Shown: positions 34,468 through 43,227, numbered from the stretch's first letter. The stretch: 43,457 nt of DNA from M55B167 sp046482825 (GCA_046482825.1 JAWOEI010000104.1:1-43457); one strand, 5' to 3'. Translations and numbers: made by a program. The notes: generated from the letters alone by a model not told the origin.

Positions 34468-34483
34468 CCTATAGGTTAATCAG
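34468..34483 (-). promoter_or_regulatory. Candidate Rrf2 operator in front of rrf2
   Basis: On the minus strand the sequence CTGATTAACCTATAGG lies just downstream of the rrf2 -10 box. A similar CTGATTA-CTA-GGG occurs upstream of sbp (37074-37086), in the other orientation. Autoregulation is inferred. Confidence 0.35.
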
Positions 34484-34494
34484 TTATTCTCGTT

Positions 34495-34523
34495 ATCATA
34501 CGAAAAAGAGAACCGTTTCGCAA
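34495..34523 (-). promoter_or_regulatory. Internal promoter driving rrf2-cysTWA
   Basis: Reading leftward: TTGCGA (34523-34518), a 17-nt spacer and TATGAT (34500-34495), right after the porin stop codon. It would allow the regulator and transporter genes to be expressed apart from sbp and the porin. Confidence 0.5.
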
Positions 34524-34531
34524 CTGCGAAT

Positions 34532-35926
34532 TTAAAAAGCGGCTTTCAATTCACACCGCATCCACCAGGTGAAATCCTCATTGTTTCCGGGCACTTCATG
34601 CTCATAGTAATCGCCGTAACAGAGAACTTCACCGACAACCGCACCCTTAATCAAACCGCGCTCGTTAAAAATTTTATCAAGCAAGGGAAAATCGTAACGC
34701 AATTGCGTAAAATATCCGCGGTAACTGCTCTGCGCATTATTATCTTTCGCAGCGGCAAACATCGGACCAGTCTGCAGCTTGATTTTATGTTTTGCAGACG
34801 GCTCCAGCCGTCCCTCCAGATGCGGATAGATCAGATTGGACCAGCGGTATTTATCATACATTGACGCAGCGATCTTGCTGAACCAGGTGGTGCGGTTGAA
34901 CACAGGATTCCACCCGTTATCAGTGCTTCCATCCGTTGTTTTGTAATAACTGTCCTCGTCGCCGGAAAGATATAGCACAGCAGCGGTCAACTGCGGTTTT
35001 CCCGGCAGATTTTTTTCAGAACGCGTGAGTCCGGCATATCCCATCCAGGCAAATATATCTCTATCCTGCATTCCTGCGCCCTTCCGACTGTCAATTCCGC
35101 CAGTCTGAAGCGCTGCTTCCAGCTCCCCTGAGAGTTTTTCAGTAAATTCCGGCTTGAGACGAAAGCCTGTCGTATAAAAATTCCGCCCGGGATAACGTAC
35201 ACTCTTATCATAAAAGCGGGTCTCCCGCTTCCATATGCAGTAAAATTCCATGGGAAGATTCTCAAGTTCATTGTAACTCATATAGACAGCAGCACCCATC
35301 TCATTCATCTTCGAATAAGGATCGCCCTTTCTGACTGCGGTGAGATCATATTCATTAAAGCCGTTGCCCACTGTGAAATCATCACGATAATGGTTATATA
35401 GACCGACAAGGTTCAGTTCGCTGTTTTCCAGCACTTTAACCTTTGCCCGGACCGCATCGAAGAATGCGGAACGCGACCCGTCACCCGGAGTGCCGTCACT
35501 GACAAGACGTCCGGCCCCGAATTCGATATCCTGGCGTCCAAGACGCAGATCAACCCTGTCCTTCAGATTCTTAATCTCAAAAAAGAGGTTGTCGATGTAT
35601 ATTTCATCAGGAAACTCATTTTTATTTTTATTCGCCGTACTATTGCGATAGTCGCGAAATTCGTTGCCAAGACGCAGAAACATAAGATAATCATCTTTAT
35701 AAACAGCTCTGCCCCATACACGGGTTCTGAAACGAAGATAATCCAGATAACCCGAATTAAACGTATTCTTCCCGGATCTCATAAAATTATCTTCGTGTTC
35801 GTAACGTATCCTCATGTCCAGCCCTTCATCAAAAACAAAGGCAGACGGAGCCTGAAGAACTGCATTGTCCGCTATTAACGCAGATACAGCCAACAACCCC
35901 GTGAAAATCACAACATCCATCTTCAT
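34532..35926 (-). CDS. Outer-membrane porin, alginate-export-like beta-barrel
   Basis: A 464-residue protein with a signal peptide (to about residue 19), many alternating amphipathic beta-strands rich in Tyr, Arg and Asp, and a terminal Phe typical of outer-membrane barrels. 'DLRLGRQDIEFGAGRLVSDGTPGDG' resembles the alginate-export porin family. Its position between the sulfate-binding protein and rrf2 suggests passage of sulfate or sulfated compounds through the outer membrane (inference). An AAGGAG SD lies 8 nt before the ATG. Confidence 0.78.
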   Translation of the reverse strand: MKMDVVIFTGLLAVSALIADNAVLQAPSAFVFDEGLDMRIRYEHEDNFMRSGKNTFNSGYLDYLRFRTRVWGRAVYKDDYLMFLRLGNEFRDYRNSTANKNKNEFPDEIYIDNLFFEIKNLKDRVDLRLGRQDIEFGAGRLVSDGTPGDGSRSAFFDAVRAKVKVLENSELNLVGLYNHYRDDFTVGNGFNEYDLTAVRKGDPYSKMNEMGAAVYMSYNELENLPMEFYCIWKRETRFYDKSVRYPGRNFYTTGFRLKPEFTEKLSGELEAALQTGGIDSRKGAGMQDRDIFAWMGYAGLTRSEKNLPGKPQLTAAVLYLSGDEDSYYKTTDGSTDNGWNPVFNRTTWFSKIAASMYDKYRWSNLIYPHLEGRLEPSAKHKIKLQTGPMFAAAKDNNAQSSYRGYFTQLRYDFPLLDKIFNERGLIKGAVVGEVLCYGDYYEHEVPGNNEDFTWWMRCELKAAF

Positions 35927-35990
35927 TCTGCGACTCCTTCCGTCAGCAGCAGCTTCAACCGGGCGTCATATACCCGTTTCAGCTGTCTTG

Positions 35991-37022
35991 TTATTTGTCT
36001 GAAAGATAAATACTGTCGAAAATCCCACCGTCAGAAAAATGGATTCTCTGAGCGTCTTTCCAACTGCCGAAAACTTCACTGACAGTGAACAGCTCGACAT
36101 CGGGGAAGCGTGCAAGATCATCTTTATCCGCATACTCGGGTTTTACAGGGCGGTAATAATGTCTGGCCGCCAGTTTCTGCGCCTCAGGAGAATAGAGCTG
36201 CTGCAGATATGCCTCCGCCACCTCTTCCACTCCGTGTTTTTCCGCCACTCTGTCCACAAGAGTGACAGGTGGTTCAGCCCGAATTGATACTGACGGAACG
36301 ACAATCTCAAATTTGTCCGGACCTAATTCATTGACAGCCAGAAAAGCCTCGTTCTCCCATGCCAGCAGAACATCGCCCATACCGCGCTTGACAAATGTCG
36401 TGGTTGATCCTCTGGCGCCCGAATCCAGAACAGGGACATTTTTATAGAGTTTTGTCACAAACTCCCGGGCGGCTGTTTTATCCCCCCCGTTCTTACGTAA
36501 AGCATAACCCCACGCGGCAAGATAATTCCAACGCGCACCGCCGGATGTTTTCGGATTCGGAGTAATAATCTCCATACCGGGTTTAACAAGGTCATCCCAG
36601 TCTTTAATTTTCTTCGGATTCCCCTTCCGTACCAGAAAAATAATAGTCGATGTGTACGGAGAACTGTTATTCGGAAGACGACTCTGCCAGTCAACACCGA
36701 AATGACCGGTTTTTTCAGCTATGACATCAATATCATATGCCAGCGCGAGTGTAACCACATCCGCATCCAGTCCGTTTATAACCGCACGTGCCTGTTTACC
36801 CGCTCCTCCATGGCTCTGGCTGATTACGACGGCATCACCGTTTTCAGCCTTCCACATATCTGAAAAGTATTTGTTGTAATCAACATAAAATTCACGTGTG
36901 GGATCATATGAAACATTCAGCAGCTCAATCTGTTTTCCTTTTTTTCCGTCTCCGCAGCCGCAGACTGTTCCTATAATCATCCCGGCACCGACAAGACATA
37001 ATCCATAATTTTTCACTTTCAT
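35991..37022 (-). CDS. sbp: Sulfate/thiosulfate-binding periplasmic (lipo)protein
   Basis: A 343-residue substrate-binding protein of the Sbp/CysP family. Visible are 'LLNVSYDPTREFY', 'ISQSHGGAGKQARAVINGLDADVVTLALAYDID', 'NPKTSGGARWNYLAAWGYAL', 'VPVLDSGARGSTTTF' and 'GDVLLAWENEA', all typical of sulfate contacts. The signal peptide ends in two Cys ('GTVCGCGDG'); the second fits a lipobox, so it may be membrane-anchored. First gene of the six-gene operon, with regulatory palindromes upstream and an AAGGAG SD. Confidence 0.93.
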   Translation of the reverse strand: MKVKNYGLCLVGAGMIIGTVCGCGDGKKGKQIELLNVSYDPTREFYVDYNKYFSDMWKAENGDAVVISQSHGGAGKQARAVINGLDADVVTLALAYDIDVIAEKTGHFGVDWQSRLPNNSSPYTSTIIFLVRKGNPKKIKDWDDLVKPGMEIITPNPKTSGGARWNYLAAWGYALRKNGGDKTAAREFVTKLYKNVPVLDSGARGSTTTFVKRGMGDVLLAWENEAFLAVNELGPDKFEIVVPSVSIRAEPPVTLVDRVAEKHGVEEVAEAYLQQLYSPEAQKLAARHYYRPVKPEYADKDDLARFPDVELFTVSEVFGSWKDAQRIHFSDGGIFDSIYLSDK

Positions 37023-37067
37023 TGGTTTTTCTCCTTGTTCAAAGTTAAAACACAGTTTATATGGTTT

Positions 37068-37086
37068 CCCTATCTGATTACTAGGG
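37068..37086. promoter_or_regulatory. Palindromic candidate operator of sbp operon
   Basis: CCCTA (37068-37072), 9-nt spacer and TAGGG (37082-37086), lying 46 bp upstream of the sbp ATG. It shares the CTGATTA core with the rrf2 upstream site, so it is a plausible Rrf2 target. Confidence 0.45.
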
Positions 37087-37098
37087 TTTCAAACAGCA

Positions 37099-37115
37099 CA
37101 AGTATAACATACTTG
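37099..37115. promoter_or_regulatory. Perfect 17-bp palindrome upstream of sbp
   Basis: CAAGTAT-AAC-ATACTTG. On the sbp strand it contains TATACT, which could be the -10 box; a repressor here would block the promoter. Inference from position and symmetry. Confidence 0.45.
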
Positions 37116-37421
37116 ATTTATCAAAATAAACACATAACTGACTTTTTTTCAGCCAACGATTTGACTCACAATAGATGACACCGAAGCAAGTTCAGTAACT
37201 ACTTAGAACATCACTGGTTGACTCATGTGAGATAACTACTTGGCTATGAAAGATTCGAAGACCCTGAAATGGTTGAACTAATAAACGCTCTTTATTCCAA
37301 AGCTGCTTTCAGCCGCAACCAAACTTAGATCATTGAATGAGCGTATTCATAATTTCAAATAGTCTGGTTGTGTTTTTCTCGCTGTCCCGCAATCTGTTGA
37401 ACTCTCTCAGGCAAACTGAAC

Positions 37422-37478
37422 GCATGGTGAATTTTCAGTGATTAACAACCTGCGTAAGCAGGGGAAAATTCATCATGC
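37422..37478. repeat. Nested inverted repeat, REP-like
   Basis: The outer arms 37422-37436 and 37464-37478 (15 bp, one mismatch) enclose an inner hairpin CCTGC-GTAA-GCAGG (37449-37462). The left bulge is 12 nt and the right bulge 1 nt. The lopsided design parallels the longer palindrome at 42936-43005. Confidence 0.6.
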
Positions 37479-37551
37479 TTTCGCGGAGATCAGCGGACCG
37501 AAACATTTTTTGCGCCTTGGCGCCTTGGCAGAAAAATCCCGTCTATACAGT

Positions 37552-37571
37552 GGCAGGTGAGATCACCTGCC
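37552..37571. terminator. Hairpin downstream of topA
   Basis: GGCAGGTGA pairs with TCACCTGCC around 2 nt, ending 37 bp beyond the topA stop. No T run follows on the topA strand, so an intrinsic terminator is only possible. Confidence 0.4.
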
Positions 37572-37608
37572 CTGCAGATGCCGGAGACCCAATTCGGCCC
37601 TGATCCCT

Positions 37609-40134
37609 TCAGTTCTCTTTTTTGCTCTTTTTATTCAGACCGAGTTTATCAACATAGTCATCGAAATTACTGATCTGAGATTTGTAGCGGAAGATCATGC
37701 GTTTGAGGGCATAGCGCTGTTTCGGTGTGAGAGAGTTCTTGGACTGGAATTGCTGATTAAGACTGTTATAAAATGCCTTGTCATCAAAGGTTTTCTTACC
37801 GCGTTTGACAGGCTCGTTCCAGGTTTCAACCTGGCCGAGCATTTCCATCAGTACAGGGCTTTCATCATCCTGCGGCAAACCGCTGTCGGTTACCTTGAGT
37901 TCAAGTTTTTTTCGCAAATACTCAAAATTTTCGATTTTGGCGGAGTACTGCATAAGCATGCGATCAAGAGCTATCACCTGTTTTTCACTCAGTTTACGGC
38001 CACTGGAAACCTGTTGTTTAATTGAATCGTAGAATTTCATCTGCGACTCAGAAAGTCCCAGCGAGTCGAGAATTTCAAAGCGCTCCATTGTTTTTTCATA
38101 ACTTAGAGCGGCATTATCACTTTCAACATAGGAAGCAAAACCCAAACGGGTAAGTTCCTGCTCAGCTCCGGGGATCTGATCACGGTATCGCACGGTAATT
38201 TTTACCAATGCCTCCAACTGGCGGTCGGTAACCCCCTTTTCACCTTTTTTAATCTGATCACCAATGGATTTAACAAAGCGCTGATCGCTGTATTTACGTT
38301 TACCCCGCTGGATTTCAGGCCCCCACTTGATAACTTTATCCAGCATATCCATAACCGCATCAACTTTCTCAGGGTCGGCAGGCGGTTCCTTGGCTTTTTC
38401 CATCCATTCGGCAAAACAGGTATAAAAACGCTGCATCATATCAATCCAGCTGATTTCCCCTTCTTCCACAGAATCAAGCTGTTCCTCCATCTCCGCAGTG
38501 AAATTCACATTGAACAGATCAGTCAGCTTATTAACCAGCAGATCATTCACTTCGAGTCCGAGTTCAGTCGGCGTCAGCTGACGTTTTTCGCGTACCGTGT
38601 ATTTGCGGGTATTGAGGGTTTCAATGATAGATGCATAAGTTGAAGGACGTCCGACACCGTTGGTTTCCAATGCACGTATCAGAGATGCTTCGCTGAAACG
38701 TGCCGGAGGTTTTGTTTCCTTGCGTTCACTCAACCACTCGAGCAGATCCAGCGTATCACCGACAGCTAAAGGAGGAAGCGCATCAACATCGTCTCCTTCA
38801 CTGTCAGAACCATCACTGTTTTTCTTCTTTTTGGTTATATCCATTGACATGACTTTGAGAAAACCGTCATAGGCAATCTCTGAAGCGGTGGCAGTGAACT
38901 GATAAGAATGCTGCTGGCCTGATTTCTGAGGCACAACGGAAACCGTCTTGCGTGCAATCTTAGCGGCAGTCATCTGTGATGCGAGAAAGCGGCGCCATAT
39001 AAGATCGTAGAGTTTAAGAGCAGGGCCTTCCAGAACTCCCTTCAGACTTTCAGGAGTGCGGTTGATGTCCGTGGGCCGTATGGCTTCATGCGCCTCCTGA
39101 GCGCCATTGCGGGTCTTATAGAAATTGGGTTTCTCCGGCACATAGCTGTCGCCGAAATTTTGAGCAATATAAGCTCGGGATGATTCACGCGCATCCTTGG
39201 CGATGTTGAAGGAGTCTGTACGCATATATGTGATAAGGCCAGCGGGAGAACCGTCACCAGCATCAATACCTTCGTAGAGCTTCTGTGCCAGACTCATGGT
39301 GCGCTGAGGCGAGTATCCGAACTGACTTGAGGCGGACTGCTGCAATGTGGATGTGATGAAGGGCGGCTGAGCGCGACGCGTCACATTCCTGGTATTTATA
39401 TCGTCAACCTTCATCATACTGCCGTCCAGATCAGACAGTATAGCTTTCGCGGCATCTTCGGAACCGATATGGGGCTTCTGACCATCTATACGGGCAAGAC
39501 GCGTTGTGAAAGGATCCAGCGGTTCACTCTGACGGCGCATCACAGCCCCCATCAGCCAGTATTCCTCCGGTTTGAAATTCTGAATCTCACGTTCACGTTC
39601 GGCAACCAGTCGCAGGGCAACTGACTGCACCCGGCCTGCACTGAGTCCGCGCCTAATCCTGCGCCAGAGCATAGGAGAGACTTTGTAGCCGACAATACGG
39701 TCCAGAATACGCCGAGCCTGCTGGGCATTGACGCGGTCCATGTTTATTTCTCCGGGATGATCAAATGCGTTCCTGACCGCAGCAGATGTGATCTCATTAT
39801 ACTGAACGCGGTAGAAAGGTTTGACCCCGGCGGTATTTTCAAGAATTTCATACAAATGCCATGCAATCGCCTCCCCTTCACGGTCAGGGTCTGGTGCCAG
39901 ATAAACGGCATCACAACTCTTCAGCGCTTTTTTCAGCTCGCTGACAACTTTGGTCTTTCCTTTTGAAAGCACGTATTTGGGAGTAAAATCATTCTTGAGA
40001 TCCACCCCAAGCGATTTCTCCGGCAGATCACGTACATGACCAACAGACGATTTCACCACGTAGGAGGAGCCAAGAATTTTGCCTATGGTTTTAGCCTTGG
40101 CCGGTGACTCCACTATTACCAGATTTTTTCCCAT
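37609..40134 (-). CDS. topA: DNA topoisomerase I with a three-repeat C-terminus
   Basis: An 841-residue type IA topoisomerase that relaxes negative supercoils. The TOPRIM domain (1-115) has 'VIVESPAKAKTIGKIL' and 'APDPDREGEAIAWHL'. The active-site Tyr303 lies in 'GLITYMRTDS', followed by 'EAHEAIRPT' and 'TYASIIETL'. Past about residue 590 there are no CxxC zinc ribbons, which most bacterial TopA have. Instead three related helical repeats occur (about 591-682, 683-760, 761-841), each ending in a 'T/S-x-K/R-Q...AL.RM..RY..QI' pattern. ATG 40134 starts the conserved 'GKNLVIVESP'; an open extension to 40212 is unsupported. It follows dprA, as in many bacteria. Confidence 0.95.
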   Translation of the reverse strand: MGKNLVIVESPAKAKTIGKILGSSYVVKSSVGHVRDLPEKSLGVDLKNDFTPKYVLSKGKTKVVSELKKALKSCDAVYLAPDPDREGEAIAWHLYEILENTAGVKPFYRVQYNEITSAAVRNAFDHPGEINMDRVNAQQARRILDRIVGYKVSPMLWRRIRRGLSAGRVQSVALRLVAEREREIQNFKPEEYWLMGAVMRRQSEPLDPFTTRLARIDGQKPHIGSEDAAKAILSDLDGSMMKVDDINTRNVTRRAQPPFITSTLQQSASSQFGYSPQRTMSLAQKLYEGIDAGDGSPAGLITYMRTDSFNIAKDARESSRAYIAQNFGDSYVPEKPNFYKTRNGAQEAHEAIRPTDINRTPESLKGVLEGPALKLYDLIWRRFLASQMTAAKIARKTVSVVPQKSGQQHSYQFTATASEIAYDGFLKVMSMDITKKKKNSDGSDSEGDDVDALPPLAVGDTLDLLEWLSERKETKPPARFSEASLIRALETNGVGRPSTYASIIETLNTRKYTVREKRQLTPTELGLEVNDLLVNKLTDLFNVNFTAEMEEQLDSVEEGEISWIDMMQRFYTCFAEWMEKAKEPPADPEKVDAVMDMLDKVIKWGPEIQRGKRKYSDQRFVKSIGDQIKKGEKGVTDRQLEALVKITVRYRDQIPGAEQELTRLGFASYVESDNAALSYEKTMERFEILDSLGLSESQMKFYDSIKQQVSSGRKLSEKQVIALDRMLMQYSAKIENFEYLRKKLELKVTDSGLPQDDESPVLMEMLGQVETWNEPVKRGKKTFDDKAFYNSLNQQFQSKNSLTPKQRYALKRMIFRYKSQISNFDDYVDKLGLNKKSKKEN

Positions 40135-40314
40135 TAAAATAAACCTCTTCTTTTCCTGACAATGCGGTTCTGCCCGCAATTTAAATTCTCGACTACGAAT
40201 ATCGAAAATCAATTTTCAACTACGAATAACGCGAATCAGCACGAACATTTCCTCAACTGTGAATAATTCGGATAAGCTATATACTTCCCTCTTTACAGAA
40301 GTCTAATGCGGGGG
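40135..40314. other. dprA-topA gap with short degenerate repeats
   Basis: A 180-bp spacer with two copies of an ACTACGAATA element (around 40191 and 40219), followed by GCGAATCAGCACGAA, resembling dispersed CACGAAT-rich repeats. No gene is visible. topA may have its own promoter here. Confidence 0.4.
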
Positions 40315-41451
40315 TTAAACACGCTTAAACAATCCTCCGGGCCCGGCTTTTACAAGCCGCTTGATCTGCAGCCCCACCAGGATGGAATTAACCTTTCCGG
40401 TATCAAGACCGGATTCCCGCACAATAACATCGGCATAAACACCTTCATCATAGATCAGTTTATATACCCGGCGTTCATCTGCGGAAAGCGCGTTGACATC
40501 AACTGCCGTCCGGCCTGCTTCTTCTTTCCTTTTCTCAGGAAGATTTCTTTCGGGCATCCATCTTCCTGATGTAGGAAACATATTCTGCAGTTCCTCCAGC
40601 ACATCATCAACCGATGTCACCAGACAGGCGCCCTCCCGGATCAGCCGGTTGGAACCCACAGATACCCTGGAGTCTATACGACCCGGAACAGCCATGACTG
40701 CACGCCCCTGTTCCAAAGCCTGTCCGACGGTTATCAGAGTTCCGCTTCTGGCAGGTGATTCGATCACAAGCACACCGCGACTCATTCCGCTGACAATCCT
40801 GTTGCGCTGCGGAAAGGTCTGGCGGTCAGCTGAACGTCCAAAAGGATATTCAGAAAGTATAACGCCGCCCTTTTCCACGACCTCCCGGGCAAAGGCCTTG
40901 TTTTCAGCCGGATACAGCCTGTCCAGAGCACCGCCGAGCACAGCGGCTGTGATGCCGCCAGCCTGAACTGCACCCTTGTGCGCTTCAGTATCAATCCCGC
41001 GGGCAAAACCGCTGATTACAGCACAGCCTGCCGCAGCCAGCTGATAACTGAAGCGACGGGCACACTCCTTTCCGTATAATGAAGCGTGGCGTGTGCCTAT
41101 AACCGCACAGCCCGTTTTATTCAGAGCCTGCACATCACCAGCCACATAGAGCGCCAGCGGCGGATCGGAAATCTTACGGAGCAGATCCGGATAGAATTCG
41201 TCATCAATAGTGATAAGCGAAACCCGGTTTTTTTCAGCCCTTTTTATTTCCTCCGCATAAGGTACCCGTCCAAGCTCTTTAAAGAGCTTTGCGGCACGGG
41301 CCTCACTTACACCTTGAACCCCGGCAAGATCATCTTTATCCGCTCTGAATACAGCCGCAGCCGATCCGAACAGCTCTCTCATACGAAGAACTGTTACGGA
41401 GCCAATTCCCGACATCATGTTCAGGGCAATCAGTGCCTCTTTTTCAGTCAT
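40315..41451 (-). CDS. dprA: DNA-processing protein DprA (Smf)
   Basis: A 378-residue protein with an N-terminal helix-hairpin-helix/SAM-like part (1-70), a Rossmann-like DprA domain ('CAVIGTRHAS', 'VISGFARGIDTEAHKGA', 'ILSEYPFG', 'FPQRNRIVSGMS', 'SGTLITVGQAL', 'VPGRIDSRVSVGSNRLI') and a C-terminal winged-helix domain (about 315-378). DprA binds incoming single-stranded DNA and loads RecA in natural transformation. It heads the dprA-topA pair. Confidence 0.93.
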   Translation of the reverse strand: MTEKEALIALNMMSGIGSVTVLRMRELFGSAAAVFRADKDDLAGVQGVSEARAAKLFKELGRVPYAEEIKRAEKNRVSLITIDDEFYPDLLRKISDPPLALYVAGDVQALNKTGCAVIGTRHASLYGKECARRFSYQLAAAGCAVISGFARGIDTEAHKGAVQAGGITAAVLGGALDRLYPAENKAFAREVVEKGGVILSEYPFGRSADRQTFPQRNRIVSGMSRGVLVIESPARSGTLITVGQALEQGRAVMAVPGRIDSRVSVGSNRLIREGACLVTSVDDVLEELQNMFPTSGRWMPERNLPEKRKEEAGRTAVDVNALSADERRVYKLIYDEGVYADVIVRESGLDTGKVNSILVGLQIKRLVKAGPGGLFKRV

Positions 41452-41771
41452 TTAAAACTGCCGATCCATCTTAATTTCGATCAATGAGCTGAGATTATTA
41501 GCATAATCAACATGCCTTGGCAAGCGGTCAAAAATATTTTTAGTTTGTTTATATTTTGTAATATATTTATCTTCAACATGTTACACTTACATTAAATCAC
41601 AATTATGATTCATCGACATATCTTTAATTGTTTTTTTTCAAAAACAACCGCATACTTAGGTCGTTTTATTCGCGACAGTGATTCGCATATTGGGCTGTGT
41701 TTTTCTGTAACGAATTCACCTCTGCAACGCGCCTGAATATTGTAATAGTTTAAAAAATTTGGAGTGAAGCG
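41452..41771. other. AT-rich divergent region between dprA and corA
   Basis: 320 bp with the dprA promoter near 41503-41531 and the corA SD (TGGAG) just before 41772. I see no gene and no match to the M-box magnesium riboswitch core. It has several poly-T/poly-A runs. Confidence 0.5.
41503..41531 (-). promoter_or_regulatory. Promoter of dprA
   Basis: Reading leftward: TTGACC (41531-41526), a 17-nt spacer and GATTAT (41508-41503), 52 bp before the ATG. Confidence 0.5.
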
Positions 41772-42707
41772 ATGTTTACAACATATCAGTGGGTGAACGG
41801 CGCTTTAAAGGAGGTGCCGGCACCTGACAGCGGCGCCTGCTGGATAAACCTGGCCGATCCTTCAACCGATGAAATTTCCAAGGTCAAAGAGCTGACCGGT
41901 ATTCCCCGCGAATTTCTGACCGATCCCCTGGACAAAGACGAAAGGCCACGTCTCGAGATCGAAGATGATTTCACATCTATCATTGTGCATGTTCCTTTTC
42001 ATGAACCGCACGACAACCTGATTCCGTTTCAGACACTGCCGCTCGGCATCATCATGACAGGCACCAGTATAATAACCACATGCAACCGTCAGACACCGGT
42101 AACCAGCACATTCCTGACACAGATCCGCCGGGTATGTCCTCCGGAAGATCGTTTCCGATTCACGTTTCAGATTCTCTGGCACTCCGCCATTCTCTATCTG
42201 CGATACCTGCGCGATATACGTCAGCGGGCTGATATGGTTGAGCAGGATCTGCACGAATCAATATCCAATGAAGCATTGATGCGTCTGATGAACATTGAAA
42301 AGTCACTGGTGTATTTCACTACGTCGCTCAAGGCTAATGATATTCTGATCGGCCGGCTGGAACATACCCGCCAGCTGGACATTCCCGACAAGGATCTCGA
42401 CGTTCTTGAGGATGTTGCAGTTGAATACCGGCAGGCGCTTGAAATGGCGATTATTCACAGCAACATTCTGACCGGTACCCTGGATACATTTGCATCCATT
42501 ATCTCCAACAACCTCAATAATGTCATGAAATACCTGACTTCGATTACGGTTGTTCTGATGCTGCCGACCCTGGTTGCGAGTATCTACGGCATGAACATCA
42601 AACTGCCACTGGAAGCAAACCCCCATGCCTTCAGTATACTGATGGGGTTGTCGCTGCTGCTGAGTATAATCGTGGTGATAGCCCTGGCCCGCCGCAAGTT
42701 CTTTTAA
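41772..42707 (+). CDS. corA: CorA-family magnesium/divalent cation transporter
   Basis: A 311-residue protein. The N-terminal cytoplasmic alpha/beta and long-helix domain ('WINLADPSTDEISKVKELTGIP', 'EIEDDFTSIIVHVP') leads to two C-terminal transmembrane helices separated by the selectivity signature YGMN ('SIYGMNIKLP') and ends with a basic 'ARRKFF' tail. CorA is a pentameric channel for Mg2+ (also Co2+, Ni2+) in the inner membrane. The length is typical. A TGGAG SD precedes the ATG. Transcribed alone. Confidence 0.93.
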   Translation: MFTTYQWVNGALKEVPAPDSGACWINLADPSTDEISKVKELTGIPREFLTDPLDKDERPRLEIEDDFTSIIVHVPFHEPHDNLIPFQTLPLGIIMTGTSIITTCNRQTPVTSTFLTQIRRVCPPEDRFRFTFQILWHSAILYLRYLRDIRQRADMVEQDLHESISNEALMRLMNIEKSLVYFTTSLKANDILIGRLEHTRQLDIPDKDLDVLEDVAVEYRQALEMAIIHSNILTGTLDTFASIISNNLNNVMKYLTSITVVLMLPTLVASIYGMNIKLPLEANPHAFSILMGLSLLLSIIVVIALARRKFF

Positions 42708-42935
42708 GGTGATAAGTACCATATAGCATCTGTCAAATGATGCCACTTCTTTGACAAATCAATCATTGATATATTAAAATATATATTACTTTTATGAGTG
42801 AAATATCAAAAATTCGTCATTTAGGGCCATGATCACTTGAGGCTTTTCAACAGATCGAAAACGCACTTAAATCACTCAGAGCAACAAATAATTAATGCAA
42901 ATAATTAATGAGTGTCACTAATTCACTAATTCCTT
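42708..42935. other. AT-rich gap after corA with tandem repeats
   Basis: About 230 bp. It has AAATAATTAATG twice in tandem (42886-42897, 42899-42910) and CACTAATT repeated just after. A 33-codon frame with an in-frame TGA (42794-42895) is not accepted as a gene. Confidence 0.6.
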
Positions 42936-43005
42936 AAAAGCACCCACCGCCTGAATCTGGTGAAAGATGTGGACGGGCGCATCTTTCCAGGCGGCGGGTG
43001 CTTTT
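42936..43005. repeat. REP-like nested palindrome
   Basis: The outer arms 42936-42953 and 42988-43005 (18 nt, a single mismatch) have an inner stem GAAAGATG (42962-42969) with CATCTTTC (42980-42987) and an 8-nt bulge on the left side only. Each strand ends in CTTTT, so it could also terminate transcription both ways. It lies about 220 bp from a RAYT transposase gene, the enzyme class that mobilises REP elements. Confidence 0.7.
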
Positions 43006-43017
43006 GAACGTGCGGGA

Positions 43018-43194
43018 CTACGCGATCCTCCATCCGCTCTCGATGTGTTCGAGAACTCTCTGAACCCCGCCCTGCAGAAATTCCATGTCTGAATAATGGG
43101 CGCACTTTATTGTGCTGTTGGATTCGGCTAGGGCCTTTAAAAGCGGAGCGTAAAAATCCCCGCTAACGGTTGTTTTGTCTGAGTGGTTTTTCAT
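43018..43194 (-). pseudogene. N-terminal fragment of an IS4-like transposase
   Basis: A 58-codon frame from ATG 43194, reading 'FYAPLLKALAE' and then 'KCAHYSDMEFLQGGVQRVLEHIESG'. This pattern recalls the N-terminus of IS4-type transposases, which normally go on for 350 or more residues. Here the frame stops after 'ESGWRIA', 12 bp before the palindrome begins. I see no continuation of the transposase in the sequence further left. Family assignment is from memory of the pattern and moderate. Confidence 0.5.
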
Positions 43195-43227
43195 GCGGCC
43201 AGAGTAGCACAACCCCCGCGAACTGTA

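Larger units (their letters stand above)
37023..37608. other. Intergenic region between sbp and topA: regulatory part plus relic
   Basis: About 585 bp. The left part (to about 37150) is the sbp control region with two palindromes. The rest is broken coding-like DNA: a plus-strand frame at about 37241-37326 ('GYERFEDPEMVELINALY') recalls the end of a DDE transposase/integrase, but stops follow. This is weak. It ends in a nested palindrome and a hairpin after topA. No intact gene. Confidence 0.45.

Noticed and set aside
41452..41771. Magnesium riboswitch (M-box) upstream of corA
   Set aside because: No conserved M-box core or terminator hairpin could be found by eye.
42794..42895. 33-codon frame 'MSEISKIRHLGP' then in-frame TGA then 'SLEAFQQIENALKSL'
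   Set aside because: It could suggest a recoded or broken small protein, but there is no SD, no SECIS-like hairpin directly after the TGA and no recognised family. The reading is likely chance in AT-rich DNA.
42936..43005. Integron attC site
   Set aside because: The GTTRRRY/RYYYAAC core boxes are missing and no integrase or cassette is nearby; REP-like is a better description.
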